A DNA stretch of 64,000 nucleotides from Idiomarina rhizosphaerae (GCF_024159085.1 NZ_JAMZDE010000008.1:496001-560000), one strand, 5' to 3'. Shown: positions 38,740 through 49,050, counted from the first letter of the stretch. The notes: generated from the letters alone by a model not told the origin. Made by a program: numbers and translations.

Positions 38740-40275
38740 ATGCGAAAGAGTCTCGCTTTAGCTGCCTCTTTAACTTTAATGGGCTGCTCAATCGTTTCTG
38801 CCCCCGTTATTGCAGAAGAAGCACCGAATAACCACAAGCTCATGCTGCCGGTAGACACCGAAGTTGTGACCGAACACAGCGTGGAAATTAACGGCGAAAC
38901 CGTAGACTACACAGCTACGGCAGGCACCCAACCAGTTTGGGATGACGAAGGTAATCCAACAGCGTCGTTATTCTACACCTATTATGAACGTCAGGATGTT
39001 GATAACCGTGAATCAAGACCTATTGTGTATTCTTTTAACGGCGGTCCGGGCTCGGCATCGGTCTGGATGCATATTGCCTACACCGGCCCGAAGGTTTTAA
39101 ACCTGAGTGACGAAGGTTACCCGATTCAGCCATACGGTGTGCAGGACAACCCACATTCCATTCTCGATGTTGCTGACATTGTATTTATCAACCCGGTCAA
39201 CACTGGGTATTCACGCGTACTGCCGAATGAAGAAGGCGAAATGCCGTCTCGCGAGAAGCAAAAAGACATGTTCTTTGGCGTTAATGCCGATGTGAAATAC
39301 CTGGCTGAATGGATGAACACTTTTACCTCTCGGATGAACCGCTGGCAATCGCCTAAGTACCTAATTGGTGAAAGCTACGGCACAACCCGTGTATCAGGTC
39401 TTGCACTAGAACTTCAGAATAGCCAGTGGATGTATTTGAACGGTGTAGTTCTGGTTTCACCAACTGATATCGGCATTGACCGCGACGGCCCGGTAAAACA
39501 AGCTAACCAGTTACCTTACTTTGCGGCAGCCGCCTGGTATCACGACGCACTGCCAGAAGCTTTACAGAGTAAAGATTTAGACGAATTATTGCCTGAAGTA
39601 GAAAGTTTCACTCTGAACGAGTATTTACCAGCGTTAGCCAAGGGCTCCATGCTACCAGATGACGCACGTGAACAAATGGCGGAACAAGTGGCTAAATACT
39701 CAGGACTTTCAAAGCAAGCTGTGCTGGATAACAACTTAGCGCCAAGCACCTGGTACTTCTGGAAAGAGTTACTTCGTGACCGTGACCGCACCATTGGGCG
39801 TCTGGACTCGCGCTACCTGGGTCTTGATGAAAAGCGCGCCGGCGACCGTCCGGATTATAACGCCGAGCTGACTTCATGGTTGCATTCATTCACCCCGGCC
39901 ATTAATTACTACCTGCGTGAAGAGTTAAATTTTGTGACCGACATTAAATACAACATGTTTGGTCCAGTTCATCCGTGGGATCGCAGCAACAACAACACTG
40001 GTAAACAACTGCGCCAGGCCATGGCACAAAACCCTTACCTGAATGTATTAGTACAGTCAGGTTACTTTGACGGTGCAACCAACTATTTCGACGCGAAGTA
40101 CACAACCTGGCATTTGGATCCAAGTACTCAGATGACTGATCGCATTGACTTTAAAGGTTACCGTAGTGGTCATATGATGTATCTGCGTCGTGCCGACCTG
40201 GAGAAAGCGAATGATGATTTACGCGAGTTTATTCGTAAGTCTGATTCAAAAGGCAAGCCGGCAGAATATAAATAG
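38740..40275 (+). CDS. S10 family serine carboxypeptidase-like protein
   Basis: A protein of 511 residues with an export signal and a possible lipobox (LMGC, Cys16), though a cleavage at about residue 25 is also possible. S10 motifs: FNGGPGSAS (oxyanion region), GESYGTTR with nucleophile Ser212, and GHMMY with His478 of the triad. The catalytic Asp should lie near residues 445-450 (YFDGATN-YFDAKY region) but I cannot assign it firmly. Bacterial S10 peptidases remove C-terminal residues from peptides and are often periplasmic or secreted. The gene is single, with its own promoter, and precedes the trp operon. Confidence 0.9.
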   Translation: MRKSLALAASLTLMGCSIVSAPVIAEEAPNNHKLMLPVDTEVVTEHSVEINGETVDYTATAGTQPVWDDEGNPTASLFYTYYERQDVDNRESRPIVYSFNGGPGSASVWMHIAYTGPKVLNLSDEGYPIQPYGVQDNPHSILDVADIVFINPVNTGYSRVLPNEEGEMPSREKQKDMFFGVNADVKYLAEWMNTFTSRMNRWQSPKYLIGESYGTTRVSGLALELQNSQWMYLNGVVLVSPTDIGIDRDGPVKQANQLPYFAAAAWYHDALPEALQSKDLDELLPEVESFTLNEYLPALAKGSMLPDDAREQMAEQVAKYSGLSKQAVLDNNLAPSTWYFWKELLRDRDRTIGRLDSRYLGLDEKRAGDRPDYNAELTSWLHSFTPAINYYLREELNFVTDIKYNMFGPVHPWDRSNNNTGKQLRQAMAQNPYLNVLVQSGYFDGATNYFDAKYTTWHLDPSTQMTDRIDFKGYRSGHMMYLRRADLEKANDDLREFIRKSDSKGKPAEYK

Positions 40276-40316
40276 AAAGTATAAATAGAGAATATAGACA
40301 GAAAGAAAAACAACTA

Positions 40317-40345
40317 TTGACAGACTTTCGCGCAAGCGTTAGTTT
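40317..40345 (+). promoter_or_regulatory. Predicted promoter of the trp operon
   Basis: TTGACA (40317-40322), exactly 17 bases, TAGTTT (40340-40345). Transcription would begin near 40352, about 30 bases before the leader peptide. I see no convincing TrpR operator palindrome overlapping it. Confidence 0.65.
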
Positions 40346-40382
40346 GTCAGCATTAAATTGAATTAAGAGAGCTATACAACTT

Positions 40383-40445
40383 ATGTTTTTACGTACAACA
40401 ACCCAACATTGGTGGTGGCACTTCCCAAACGAGCGGGTGGTGTAG
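40383..40445 (+). CDS. trpL: trp operon leader peptide
   Basis: Twenty codons encoding MFLRTTTQHWWWHFPNERVV, with three consecutive Trp codons at positions 10-12. It lies between the trp promoter and an intrinsic terminator 35 bases beyond its stop. Ribosome stalling at the Trp codons under tryptophan shortage should favour the antiterminator. A modest AGAGAG lies 12 bases upstream. E. coli trpL has 14 codons and two Trp. Confidence 0.92.
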   Translation: MFLRTTTQHWWWHFPNERVV

Positions 40446-40506
40446 TTGTGCGTGTAACGTAATTAGCTTCACTTTGAGAAACCCGCTCCTTTGAGCGGGT
40501 TTTTTA
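40431..40506 (+). promoter_or_regulatory. trp attenuator (antiterminator and terminator)
   Basis: The terminator pairs AACCCGCTC (40480-40488) with GAGCGGGTT (40493-40501) and ends in a T run. The same eight bases GAGCGGGT also occur at 40431-40438 inside the trpL coding region, so segment 3 (ACCCGCTC) can pair with either copy: with the first as antiterminator, with the second as terminator. Segment 1, which should sequester segment 2, is not clear to me. Confidence 0.9.
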
Positions 40507-40560
40507 TTGCCGTTTCACTGGAGCAGGTTTGAAAAACAACAAGAGAAAACGAGGTCTGAG

Positions 40561-42159
40561 GTGAAAAACCTGACAACTGAACAAAACGGCAATTTAGAAA
40601 CACTGCGAGTGTCGCTGCCTTATCAGGCGGAGCCACTACAAGTATTTCAGAATACTTGTAGCACACAAGGTGAGCATTTACTGCTGGACTCAGCCGATAT
40701 CGGCACCAAGCAACAAGTAAAGAGCCTGCTACTAATTGATGCGGCGTTGCGAATTACCTGTAACGACCGAGAAGTCACTATTATTGCCCTGACCGACAAC
40801 GGGGCTGTTCTGCTTCCCTGGATTGAAGAACAACTGAAAGATAGCGCCGCCATTGAAAGAACGCCTGAACAACTGAGGTTAACTTTCAGTGCGGAAAATA
40901 CACCGCTTGATGAAGACTCCCGCTTACGTCAAATCAGCAATATGGAGCCGTTGCGACTGCTCCAACAAAAGCTCAATAAAACCAACGAAACGGCAAAACA
41001 GCATCCATTTTCGGTTTTTCTCGGTGGTGCTTTTGCTTACGATTTTGTCGCCAGCTACGAGCAATTACCAGAGGTTGATGAAGGCGAGAATAACTGCCCG
41101 GACTACGTCTTTTATCTGGCGGAAACCTTGCTAATTATTGATCACCAACAGCAAACCACTGAGCTGCTTGGCAGTGTATTCAGCGGTAAAGGTCACGACC
41201 AACGTTATCAGACCATGAGCCAGCGGGTTGGAGAACTGGCCGCACGCTGTCAGTTGCCGGTAATAAAGTCTCAGCCGCAGCCAGTTGATGTAAAAGTGAC
41301 AGCTACGCCCTCAGCAGAAGAATTTGCACGCATCGTAACCCAACTAAAAGAAAACATTGTCGCGGGCGATATTTTTCAGGTGGTGCCGTCCCGACGTTTT
41401 AAAATGCCCTGCCCTGACCCGTTAGCCGCTTACCAGCAGTTGAAGAAGAATAACCCCTCGCCCTACATGTTTTTTATGAGTCACCCAGATTTTTGTCTGT
41501 TCGGTGCCTCACCTGAGTCCGCATTGAAATATCAGCAGGCCACCAACCAGGTAGAGCTTTACCCTATTGCCGGCACTCGCCCCCGTGGTAAGAGCGCCGA
41601 CGGTAGTATTAATCCAGACTTAGACAGCCGCATGGAACTCGAGCTGCGCCTGGACCAAAAAGAACTGGCAGAACATTTAATGTTGGTTGATTTAGCCCGT
41701 AACGATTTAGCTCGTATTAGCGAAACCGGTACCCGCTACGTTGCTGATTTGCTGCAGGTTGACCGCTATTCTCACGTGATGCACCTGGTGTCACGTGTGG
41801 TGGCAAAATTACGAAACGACTGTGATGCGCTGCATGCGTACCGCGCCTGTATGAACATGGGCACTCTGGTTGGTGCGCCGAAGGTAAGCGCTGCAACGCT
41901 TATTCGTCAGGTAGAAAAACAACGCCGCGGCAGCTACGGCGGCGCTGTTGGGTATCTGGCCGGGAATGGCGACATGGATACCTGTATTGTTATTCGCTCC
42001 GCTTTTGTTAAGAACAACCTAGCCATAGTGCAAGCCGGTGCTGGCGTGGTGCACGACTCAGATCCGGCCAGCGAAGTTGCCGAAACCGAGAACAAAGCTA
42101 AGGCAGTTATTCTGGCAATTCAGCAGGCTCACAAGTTGCCAACAACGGAGGCGGTATAA
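40561..42159 (+). CDS. trpE: Anthranilate synthase component I
   Basis: About 532 residues; converts chorismate and ammonia to anthranilate. It has the N-terminal feedback site segment (LLLDSADI) and the chorismate-binding C-terminal domain (VVPSRRF, LPYIAGTRPRG-like YPIAGTRPRG, and GAPKVSAATLI). I start at the GTG at 40561, with GAGG about eight bases upstream. The frame extends back to a TTG, but that part overlaps the attenuator. Its stop overlaps the trpG start (TAATG). E. coli TrpE is 520 residues. Confidence 0.96.
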   Translation: MKNLTTEQNGNLETLRVSLPYQAEPLQVFQNTCSTQGEHLLLDSADIGTKQQVKSLLLIDAALRITCNDREVTIIALTDNGAVLLPWIEEQLKDSAAIERTPEQLRLTFSAENTPLDEDSRLRQISNMEPLRLLQQKLNKTNETAKQHPFSVFLGGAFAYDFVASYEQLPEVDEGENNCPDYVFYLAETLLIIDHQQQTTELLGSVFSGKGHDQRYQTMSQRVGELAARCQLPVIKSQPQPVDVKVTATPSAEEFARIVTQLKENIVAGDIFQVVPSRRFKMPCPDPLAAYQQLKKNNPSPYMFFMSHPDFCLFGASPESALKYQQATNQVELYPIAGTRPRGKSADGSINPDLDSRMELELRLDQKELAEHLMLVDLARNDLARISETGTRYVADLLQVDRYSHVMHLVSRVVAKLRNDCDALHAYRACMNMGTLVGAPKVSAATLIRQVEKQRRGSYGGAVGYLAGNGDMDTCIVIRSAFVKNNLAIVQAGAGVVHDSDPASEVAETENKAKAVILAIQQAHKLPTTEAV

Positions 42160-42794
42160 TGACTCAGTCAGCTCGTATCGTACTGATAGATAACGTCGAC
42201 TCGTTCTCGTACAACCTGGTAGATGAGTTGCGCCAGTTAGGCTTCCCTCTGGTCGTTTATCGTAACCAGCTGGCAGCAGCCGATGTGATCGAACAGCTGG
42301 AAAGTTACAGTGGCCCTCAATTGGTCTGCCTCTCACCCGGGCCCGGGCACCCGGCAAACGCAGGCAACTTAATGGAAGTGATCCGATACTGCAGTGGTCG
42401 CATACCCATGCTGGGTATTTGCCTCGGCTTTCAGGCGCTCATTGAACACGCCGGTGGCCGCGTGGATACCTGTGGTGAGATTGTTCATGGCAAAACCGCA
42501 AAAATAGACACCGTGCCACACCCGGTGTTTGTCAGCGCGACAGACAACAATCAATGCGTTGTTGCTCGTTACCACTCGCTTAGCGGTTATGACTTGCCCT
42601 CCACAGTGAGCATAATTGCCAGTTTGGATGGCCCCGACGGTAGTATTCCTATGGCGGCTGAATTCTTCGGTAAAGAAGAAAACAACACCAATGCCATTGG
42701 TTTTCAGTTTCACCCTGAATCGCTTCTAACGCCAAAGGGAAAACAATTACTTAGCAACAGTATTCAGTACTTATTAACAGGAGCAAAGCCATGA
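42159..42794 (+). CDS. trpG: Anthranilate synthase component II (glutamine amidotransferase)
   Basis: A protein of 211 residues: a stand-alone class I amidotransferase supplying ammonia to TrpE. IDNVDSFSYNLVDEL opens the domain; LGICLGFQ carries the nucleophilic Cys; FQFHPESLLTP carries the catalytic His and Glu. In E. coli this domain is fused to TrpD; here it is separate. Its last four bases overlap the trpD start (ATGA), so subunits are translationally coupled. Confidence 0.96.
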   Translation: MTQSARIVLIDNVDSFSYNLVDELRQLGFPLVVYRNQLAAADVIEQLESYSGPQLVCLSPGPGHPANAGNLMEVIRYCSGRIPMLGICLGFQALIEHAGGRVDTCGEIVHGKTAKIDTVPHPVFVSATDNNQCVVARYHSLSGYDLPSTVSIIASLDGPDGSIPMAAEFFGKEENNTNAIGFQFHPESLLTPKGKQLLSNSIQYLLTGAKP

Positions 42795-43804
42795 AAGCCC
42801 TACAAACTCTGATGTCTGGTGAGTCTCTGACACAAGATCAAACCCGTGAGTTTTTCCAGCGCTTAATTAAAGGCGAGCTCAACGACATTCAGGTATCCGC
42901 CGCACTTATCGCGATGAAAATGCGAGGCGAAACGCCCGCTGAACTAGCTGGCGCCGCGGAAGCCATATTATCCGCAGCGAAGCCTTTTTTACGCCCGGAC
43001 ACCACGGTCATTGACAGTTGCGGTACCGGCGGCGATGGCAGCAACACCATCAATATTTCTACGACAGCTGCTTTAGTTGCCGCCAGTATGGGTCTGGCTG
43101 TAGCCAAACATGGTAACCGCAGTGTCTCATCGCGTTCAGGATCCGCCGATGTACTCGAGGCACTCAAACTTCGCGTTAATCTGGATCCTTCCGATGCCTC
43201 TGCCCAATTGGCCGATAACGGCTTTTGCTTTTTGTTTGCTCCGCATTATCACCCGGGCATTAAACATGCGATGCCGGTAAGACAAACGCTGAAAACACGC
43301 ACCTTATTCAACCTGATTGGTCCTTTAGTTAACCCAGCGCGTCCTGATGCTCAACTGCTCGGTGTTTATAGCGAGGAATGGGTAAGACCCATGGCTGAAA
43401 CCCTGCAACGACTGGGTGTTAAACGTGCTATGGTCGTACACGGAAGCGGGCTGGATGAACTGGCTCTGCACGGCCCCACACGGGTTATTGAATTACGCGA
43501 CGGAAAACTTACCGATTACCAGATGACACCAGATGATTTCGGTGTGCCGACAGCTCCTCTGAGCGAACTTAAAGGTGGCGACGCTGACTTTAACGCCCGT
43601 ATTCTGGAAGACATTCTTGCCGGAGGCGGTAGCCCGGCTCAGCGCCACTCGGTTGCAATGAACGTTGCCGCTTTGCTGTATTTAAGTGGACAATACAACG
43701 ATATGAAAGCCGCAACCGCAGCAACACTGGAGCATTTGGACACCGGCCAGGCACTCTTGCATTTACGTCGGGTTCAGGATGCTCAGGAGACGTACCATGT
43801 CTGA
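42791..43804 (+). CDS. trpD: Anthranilate phosphoribosyltransferase
   Basis: A protein of 337 residues, transferring phosphoribosyl from PRPP to anthranilate. Motifs: DSCGTGGDGSNTINIST (PRPP and Mg binding), KHGNRSVSSRSGSADVLEAL, and HYHPGIKHAMPVRQ. The C-terminal NPARPDAQLLGV and VHGSGLDEL are also typical. Separate from trpG, unlike E. coli. It overlaps trpG by four bases and trpCF by eight. Confidence 0.97.
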   Translation: MKALQTLMSGESLTQDQTREFFQRLIKGELNDIQVSAALIAMKMRGETPAELAGAAEAILSAAKPFLRPDTTVIDSCGTGGDGSNTINISTTAALVAASMGLAVAKHGNRSVSSRSGSADVLEALKLRVNLDPSDASAQLADNGFCFLFAPHYHPGIKHAMPVRQTLKTRTLFNLIGPLVNPARPDAQLLGVYSEEWVRPMAETLQRLGVKRAMVVHGSGLDELALHGPTRVIELRDGKLTDYQMTPDDFGVPTAPLSELKGGDADFNARILEDILAGGGSPAQRHSVAMNVAALLYLSGQYNDMKAATAATLEHLDTGQALLHLRRVQDAQETYHV

Positions 43805-45251
43805 GACCATTAACTTAAAAAATAACGTGCTTAAAACCATCGTTGAGCGCAAAGTTGAGCAAAACAAAGCCCAGGCTGAACTGATGCCGTTGAGTGAAAT
43901 AAAGTCTCAACTGAGCACCAGTGACCGTAGCTTATATGAAGCATTAAGCGGTGAGCAGGCAGGCTTTATTCTGGAGTGTAAAAAAGCCTCTCCCTCAAAA
44001 GGTTTAATTCGTGCTGACTTTGACGCACCGCAACTGGCAAAAAGCTACCAGCCTTATGCCGCAGCTATTTCCGTATTAACCGAGCCTGAGTTTTTTCAGG
44101 GCCGGTTAGATTATCTGACAGCCGTGCGCCGGCAGGTTACCCAGCCAGTTTTATGCAAAGACTTTTTTATTGATGAAGAGCAAGTTTACCGCGCCCGCTA
44201 CTTTGGTGCGGACGCTATTTTGCTTATGTTATCAGTCCTCGATGATGCGCAATATATCGCCCTGCGCGATATCGCTGAGTCACTTGCGATGGATGTACTA
44301 ACCGAAGTTGCCAACGAAGAAGAAATGAAACGTGCGGCAAAACTGGGCGCGAATATTATTGGTATTAACCATCGCGATTTAACAGACTTGAGCATTGACC
44401 AGAATCGCAGTGCGCAGTTAGCGCCGCTGGCACCGAAAAATGCATTACTTATTGCTGAATCTGGTTTTTCGGAACACGCCGACATTCGCCGGGTTGCGCC
44501 TTACGTTAATGGCTTTCTTATTGGCAGCGCTTTAAGCGCCCAGCCGGACGTTGATTTAGCCTGTCGCAAACTGCTTTATGGGCAAAATAAGGTTTGCGGC
44601 CTGACTCGTGCAGAGGATGCCGTAAACGCACGTTCTCAGGGTGCGGTATTCGGAGGACTGATATTTGTTGAACGCTCGCCTCGTTGTGTGACAACGAAGC
44701 AGGCAAAGCAAATAACGGCTGAAGCAAACAGGCTTGAGTATGTTGGTGTTTTTGCTGATCAACCATTAAAAAGCGTAATCGATACGGCTAAAAATATAGG
44801 GCTCTCTGCTATTCAACTGCACGGCCATGAAGATATCGATTATGTTGTTCAGTTACGTCAGCAATTGCGTCAGGCCGATCTGGAAACAGTAAAAATATGG
44901 AAAGCCTTAGCTATTGAAAGCTCGGCACAACTGCCGGACCTTCCGGTTGACGCTTTTGTTCTGGATAACCGCGGTGGCGGCAGCGGCAAGGCTTTTAACT
45001 GGAAGTTGCTGGAACCATTAAGTACAGAGGAGCGTCAACGCTGTCTGTTAGCCGGAGGCATTGGCCCCGACAGTATTAGCAGTGCAATAGAGTTAGGCTT
45101 TGCCGGAGTGGACATTAACTCTCAAGCCGAATGGAAACCTGGCATTAAAAATAGCCAAAAAGTAGCTCAAACATTCACGAAAATCCGCCACTACGGCCGA
45201 TTTTCGTCAAACAAAATATCAGAGAAGCATACCCAACAGGAGGCTGTATGA
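43797..45251 (+). CDS. trpCF: Indole-3-glycerol phosphate synthase / PRA isomerase fusion
   Basis: About 484 residues. TrpC barrel at about 1-255 ([48 protein letters not shown]). TrpF barrel at about 256-460 ([10 protein letters not shown], with its Cys; [21 protein letters not shown]). The TrpC-TrpF fusion is usual in gammaproteobacteria (E. coli TrpC, 453). The ATG at 43797 lies inside the end of trpD with AGGAG upstream; an earlier in-frame codon in trpD is not supported. The start of trpB overlaps its stop by four bases. Confidence 0.97.
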   Translation: MSETINLKNNVLKTIVERKVEQNKAQAELMPLSEIKSQLSTSDRSLYEALSGEQAGFILECKKASPSKGLIRADFDAPQLAKSYQPYAAAISVLTEPEFFQGRLDYLTAVRRQVTQPVLCKDFFIDEEQVYRARYFGADAILLMLSVLDDAQYIALRDIAESLAMDVLTEVANEEEMKRAAKLGANIIGINHRDLTDLSIDQNRSAQLAPLAPKNALLIAESGFSEHADIRRVAPYVNGFLIGSALSAQPDVDLACRKLLYGQNKVCGLTRAEDAVNARSQGAVFGGLIFVERSPRCVTTKQAKQITAEANRLEYVGVFADQPLKSVIDTAKNIGLSAIQLHGHEDIDYVVQLRQQLRQADLETVKIWKALAIESSAQLPDLPVDAFVLDNRGGGSGKAFNWKLLEPLSTEERQRCLLAGGIGPDSISSAIELGFAGVDINSQAEWKPGIKNSQKVAQTFTKIRHYGRFSSNKISEKHTQQEAV

Positions 45252-46471
45252 GTCAGTCATTACCCGCTTATTTTGGCGATTTCGGCGGCCAGTTCGTTCC
45301 TGAGATCTTACTACCCGCATTAGAGCAGTTAGAACAGGCCTTTATTGATGCGCAGCAGGACGAGGAATTTCAGGCTGAGTTTCGCGGATTACTGAAAAAT
45401 TATTTGGGCAGGCCAACACCATTGAGCCTATGTCGCAATCTGCCGCTGAACAGCCCGAATAAAACCAAAATTTACCTTAAACGTGAAGACTTACTTCATG
45501 GCGGCGCTCACAAAACCAACCAGGTGCTGGGACAAGCGTTACTGGCTAAGCGCATGGGCAAAACCCGCATTATCGCCGAAACCGGCGCCGGACAGCACGG
45601 CACCGCAACAGCCCTTGCCTGTGCCCTGCTGGACCTGGAATGCATTATTTATATGGGTAAAAAGGACGTTGAGCGCCAGCAGCCCAATGTCTTCCGTATG
45701 GAATTAATGGGCGCAAAAGTGGTACCGGTGGATACCGGCAGCGGTACCCTAAAAGATGCCGTCAATGAAGCTCTGCGTGACTGGACTGCAAGTTACCCCA
45801 ACACCCATTATTTATTAGGGACAGCTGCGGGCGCACACCCCTTCCCGACTATAGTGCGTGAATTTCACCGCATGATTGGCGAAGAAGCTAAAGCCCAGAT
45901 TATAGAGCAAGCGGGTCGCTTGCCCGACGAAGTTATTGCCTGTGTCGGCGGCGGCTCCAACGCTATTGGCATGTTCGCCGACTTTATCGACGAGGAAGGT
46001 GTTGATTTAGTAGGTGTTGAGCCTGCGGGCAAGGGCGTGGAAACCAAGCAGCACGGCGCCACACTGGCTGCGGGTAAACCCGGAATTTTGCATGGTTGCC
46101 TGTCGTTTCTAATGCAGAACGACGAAGGACAAATTGAGGAGTCCTATTCAGTATCAGCCGGTCTGGATTACCCCGGCGTGGGCCCTCAACATGCGCATTT
46201 AAAAGCTATTGGTCGGGCGCGATACGAATCAGTAACCGATGAAGAAGCACTGGAAGCCTTTAAACTGCTCTCCCGCCATGAAGGTATTATTCCTGCGCTG
46301 GAACCGGCCCATGCGCTGGCTTACGCGCTCAAACGGGCCGCTGAACCGGACGCTCCGGAAATACTATTACTTAACTTATCCGGCCGCGGCGACAAAGACA
46401 TTGACCATGTACGCCGTATTTTTAGTGCTCAGGAAAATGCTGAAGTTAGCGCGAAAGGAGAACAAAAATGA
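45248..46471 (+). CDS. trpB: Tryptophan synthase beta chain
   Basis: A protein of 407 residues (E. coli 397), PLP-dependent, joining indole to serine. Motifs: [24 protein letters not shown] with the PLP Lys, ETGAGQHG, and [12 protein letters not shown] for phosphate binding. Overlaps trpCF by four bases and trpA by four (ATGA-type), so alpha and beta subunits are made together. The C-terminal tail is slightly longer than in E. coli. Confidence 0.98.
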   Translation: MSQSLPAYFGDFGGQFVPEILLPALEQLEQAFIDAQQDEEFQAEFRGLLKNYLGRPTPLSLCRNLPLNSPNKTKIYLKREDLLHGGAHKTNQVLGQALLAKRMGKTRIIAETGAGQHGTATALACALLDLECIIYMGKKDVERQQPNVFRMELMGAKVVPVDTGSGTLKDAVNEALRDWTASYPNTHYLLGTAAGAHPFPTIVREFHRMIGEEAKAQIIEQAGRLPDEVIACVGGGSNAIGMFADFIDEEGVDLVGVEPAGKGVETKQHGATLAAGKPGILHGCLSFLMQNDEGQIEESYSVSAGLDYPGVGPQHAHLKAIGRARYESVTDEEALEAFKLLSRHEGIIPALEPAHALAYALKRAAEPDAPEILLLNLSGRGDKDIDHVRRIFSAQENAEVSAKGEQK

Positions 46472-47277
46472 GCCGGTATGAAACCTGTTTCGCACAATTA
46501 AAAGCTAATAACCAGGGTGCCTTCGTTCCTTTTGTCACGCTTGGTGACCCAACTCCCGGGCAAAGTGTGGAAGTTATCAAGGCTCTTATTGATGGCGGTG
46601 CCGATGCACTGGAACTCGGCCTGCCATTTTCAGACCCGGTTGCCGATGGCCCCATGATCCAGCGGGCAAATTTACGAGCCTTAGAGTCTGGAACAACTTT
46701 TAAGCATATTTTAGAGATTTTAAAGGAAGTTAGAGACTACTCACCACAGATACCGATAGGTTTATTGGTTTACGCAAATTTAATCTACGCGAAAGGTGTT
46801 CGCAACTTTTACCAACAAATGAAAGATGCAGGCGTAGATTCCGTGCTTATTGCCGACGTTCCTACAAAAGAAGCAAAACGCTTCACCGACATAGCCAAAG
46901 AAATTGGAATTGAGGCGGTGTTTATTGCGCCGCCAGATGCCAGTGATGCGCTGTTAGTTGATATCGCTAAACAATGTGCCGGCTATGTCTACCTACTGAG
47001 TCGATCCGGGGTTACCGGTGCTGATACACAAATGCAGGCCCCCGCTTCGGAACTGATTAATAAACTGAAAGAAGCCGGTGCCCCGCCGACGTTGCTTGGG
47101 TTTGGCATTTCGCGGCCCGAACACGTTCAGCGAGCGTTAGCAGCAGGCGCAGACGGTGCCATTAGTGGTTCGGCTGTGGTTGCGCTTATCGAGAAAAACC
47201 TCGACAATAACGCGCAGCAAGTAGCGGACTTAAAGGCTTTTGTAAAAGGCATGAAGGCCGCAACCCAATTGTCATAG
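46468..47277 (+). CDS. trpA: Tryptophan synthase alpha chain
   Basis: A protein of 269 residues (E. coli 268): TIM barrel cleaving indole-3-glycerol phosphate. [15 protein letters not shown] carries the catalytic Glu and Asp region, and GVTGADTQM and FGISRPEHV form phosphate-binding loops. Last structural gene of the trp operon; overlaps trpB by four bases. The following gene yciB starts 20 bases later and may belong to the same transcript. Confidence 0.98.
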   Translation: MSRYETCFAQLKANNQGAFVPFVTLGDPTPGQSVEVIKALIDGGADALELGLPFSDPVADGPMIQRANLRALESGTTFKHILEILKEVRDYSPQIPIGLLVYANLIYAKGVRNFYQQMKDAGVDSVLIADVPTKEAKRFTDIAKEIGIEAVFIAPPDASDALLVDIAKQCAGYVYLLSRSGVTGADTQMQAPASELINKLKEAGAPPTLLGFGISRPEHVQRALAAGADGAISGSAVVALIEKNLDNNAQQVADLKAFVKGMKAATQLS

Positions 47278-47297
47278 AGTTGCCTCCGGAGTAGTTA

Positions 47298-47840
47298 ATG
47301 GCCCTGTTGTTAGAATATTTACCCATAATCGCCTTTTTTGTGTTTTACAAACTAGCGGATATTTACGTTGCGACTGGCGTATTAATGGCCGGTACCGTAT
47401 TACAACTACTGGGTCTTAAACTCCTCAAGCAACCTATAACTACTCGCCACTGGGTCATCCTGGCGGTTGTTATGGTCTTTGGTGCCGTCACGCTGTTACT
47501 GCGTGACGACTGGTTCATCAAAATGAAAGTGTCTGTTGTGTATGTCGCCATAGCGCTAATGCTTTTAGGCGGCTTAATATGGAAAAAGCGCAGCCCAATT
47601 CAGGCAATGATGGGGAAAGATATAAAGCTGCCAGATACTGCCTGGTTACGCTTAACCTATGCTTGGATCATATTCTGCCTGGCACTGGCAGCAGTGAATC
47701 TTTACATTGCGGAATTCTGGAGCCAGGAGGCATGGGTTAATTTTAAAGTCTTTGGCATACTGGGTATTTCACTCGTATTCACAGTTGGCACCGGATTCTA
47801 TATGTACCATCACGCCATTGATGAGGAGACTCAGGACTGA
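47298..47840 (+). CDS. yciB: Inner membrane-spanning protein YciB (septation protein A)
   Basis: A protein of 180 residues, five hydrophobic spans, opening LLEYLPIIAFFVFYKLADIYVATG (only the family's start is quoted loosely; key residues PI, FF, YK). Also called IspA/IspZ, intracellular septation protein A. It is linked with cell-envelope and division proteins; the molecular action is not established. It follows trpA by 20 bases with GGAG upstream and overlaps yciI by one base. YciA-B-C close to trp is also known from E. coli. Confidence 0.93.
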   Translation: MALLLEYLPIIAFFVFYKLADIYVATGVLMAGTVLQLLGLKLLKQPITTRHWVILAVVMVFGAVTLLLRDDWFIKMKVSVVYVAIALMLLGGLIWKKRSPIQAMMGKDIKLPDTAWLRLTYAWIIFCLALAAVNLYIAEFWSQEAWVNFKVFGILGISLVFTVGTGFYMYHHAIDEETQD

Positions 47841-48142
47841 TGTGGTTTGTTATTTTTGCGGAAGACCATGAGAATTCCCTCGAAGGTCGTAAGCAGGCGC
47901 GTCCTGCTCATCTTGAACGTTTAAAAGCGTTACAAAATGACGGCCGTCTGCTGGTAGCTGGCCCCTGCCCGGCCATCGCGGAGCTGGACCCGGGCGTGCT
48001 TGGTTTTACCGGCTCTGTCGTCATCGCTGAATTTGAGAGTCTGGAAGAAGCAGAGCAATGGGCTAACGACGACCCCTACTGGCAAGCCGGTGTCTATAAA
48101 AAATCAACGGTTAAGCCATTTAACGCCGTTTTACCGAACTAA
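47840..48142 (+). CDS. yciI: YciI-family protein
   Basis: A protein of 100 residues with a ferredoxin-like alpha/beta fold. It has ARPAHLERLKALQNDGRLLVAGPCP-like family core (conserved His-Leu pair and GP-P) and the late DDPYWQAGVY, the YciI signature with the conserved Asp-Pro. E. coli YciI is of unproved function, related to dechlorinase and muconolactone-isomerase-like proteins. It overlaps yciB by one base (TGATG), so it is part of the same transcript. Confidence 0.92.
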   Translation: MWFVIFAEDHENSLEGRKQARPAHLERLKALQNDGRLLVAGPCPAIAELDPGVLGFTGSVVIAEFESLEEAEQWANDDPYWQAGVYKKSTVKPFNAVLPN

Positions 48143-48160
48143 CCAAGTTAATCAGTGACT

Positions 48161-49009
48161 ATGCAGAGCGTCGAACTCACCGCCAATAATCGCTACCTGC
48201 ACTGTGTCCGCTTTGAGCCAGAATCGAGCGCTAAGGCCACAATTGTTATAGCTGCGGCGTTAGGTGTGAAACAACGTTTTTATCAGCCCATAGCTCGATG
48301 GCTCAGCGATCAAGGTTACCGGGTCATTACTTTTGACTACTACGGTATTGGCCAGTCAGTTGATAAGCCGCTGAAACAAATTAAGTCTGACATTATCGAA
48401 TGGGCCGAGCTCGATATTACCGCCGTGATTGATTACGCACAGTCCCGCCAAAGGGGGGAGCCGCTCATTTGGCTAGCGCACAGCCTGGGCGGGCAAATTG
48501 TCGCCATGGCACACAATAGCAGCAAAATTGACAAAATGATCACCATAGCCAGCGGTACCGGTTATTGGCTGAAAGCCAGCAAACAAGTTCGTTGGACATC
48601 TTGGTTACTCTGGTATTTTGCTGCCCCTATTAGCACACCCATTGCCGGTTACTTCCCGGGCAAACGTTTAAATATGGTCGGCGATATGCCAGCGACCGCC
48701 ATGAAGCAATGGAGTCGTTGGTGCCGCAGTAAGGACTATTTGTTTGATAACATCAGCACGGAGCAGAAGGACCGGTATAAAGCATTTTCGGCACCAATCA
48801 GCGCCTTTCATATTACTGACGACGAGTTGCTGCAACGCTCCAATATCGAAAACCTGCTCGCGCACTACCCTAACGCAAACAAGGTATTAAAAGACCTGAG
48901 TCCAGAAATGACTGAGAGTAAAGGTATTGGTCACTTCAACTTTTTTCGCAGTCAATTCAAAGAATCTCTGTGGCGTAAAAGCTTGCTAGACGTACTGCAG
49001 GTCAATTAA
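48161..49009 (+). CDS. Alpha/beta hydrolase (serine aminopeptidase S33 type)
   Basis: About 282 residues with an alpha/beta hydrolase core. The nucleophile elbow is LAHSLGGQ (Ser at about 107), and DYYGIGQS precedes it. A late GIGHFNFF supplies the candidate catalytic His, and DDELL the candidate acid. Substrate unknown; lipase-like or S33 lysophospholipase-type activity is typical. I start at the ATG at 48161; a GTG two codons earlier is possible, and no strong ribosome binding site is seen. It begins 18 bases after yciI on the same strand. Confidence 0.85.
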   Translation: MQSVELTANNRYLHCVRFEPESSAKATIVIAAALGVKQRFYQPIARWLSDQGYRVITFDYYGIGQSVDKPLKQIKSDIIEWAELDITAVIDYAQSRQRGEPLIWLAHSLGGQIVAMAHNSSKIDKMITIASGTGYWLKASKQVRWTSWLLWYFAAPISTPIAGYFPGKRLNMVGDMPATAMKQWSRWCRSKDYLFDNISTEQKDRYKAFSAPISAFHITDDELLQRSNIENLLAHYPNANKVLKDLSPEMTESKGIGHFNFFRSQFKESLWRKSLLDVLQVN

Positions 49010-49050
49010 AGTCGTTATTTAGTCAGTGTAATTAATAAGGACGCTTCGCA

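Noticed and set aside
40317-40383. A TrpR operator over the trp promoter
   Set aside because: No CTAGT-type palindrome can be seen between the -35 and the leader peptide.
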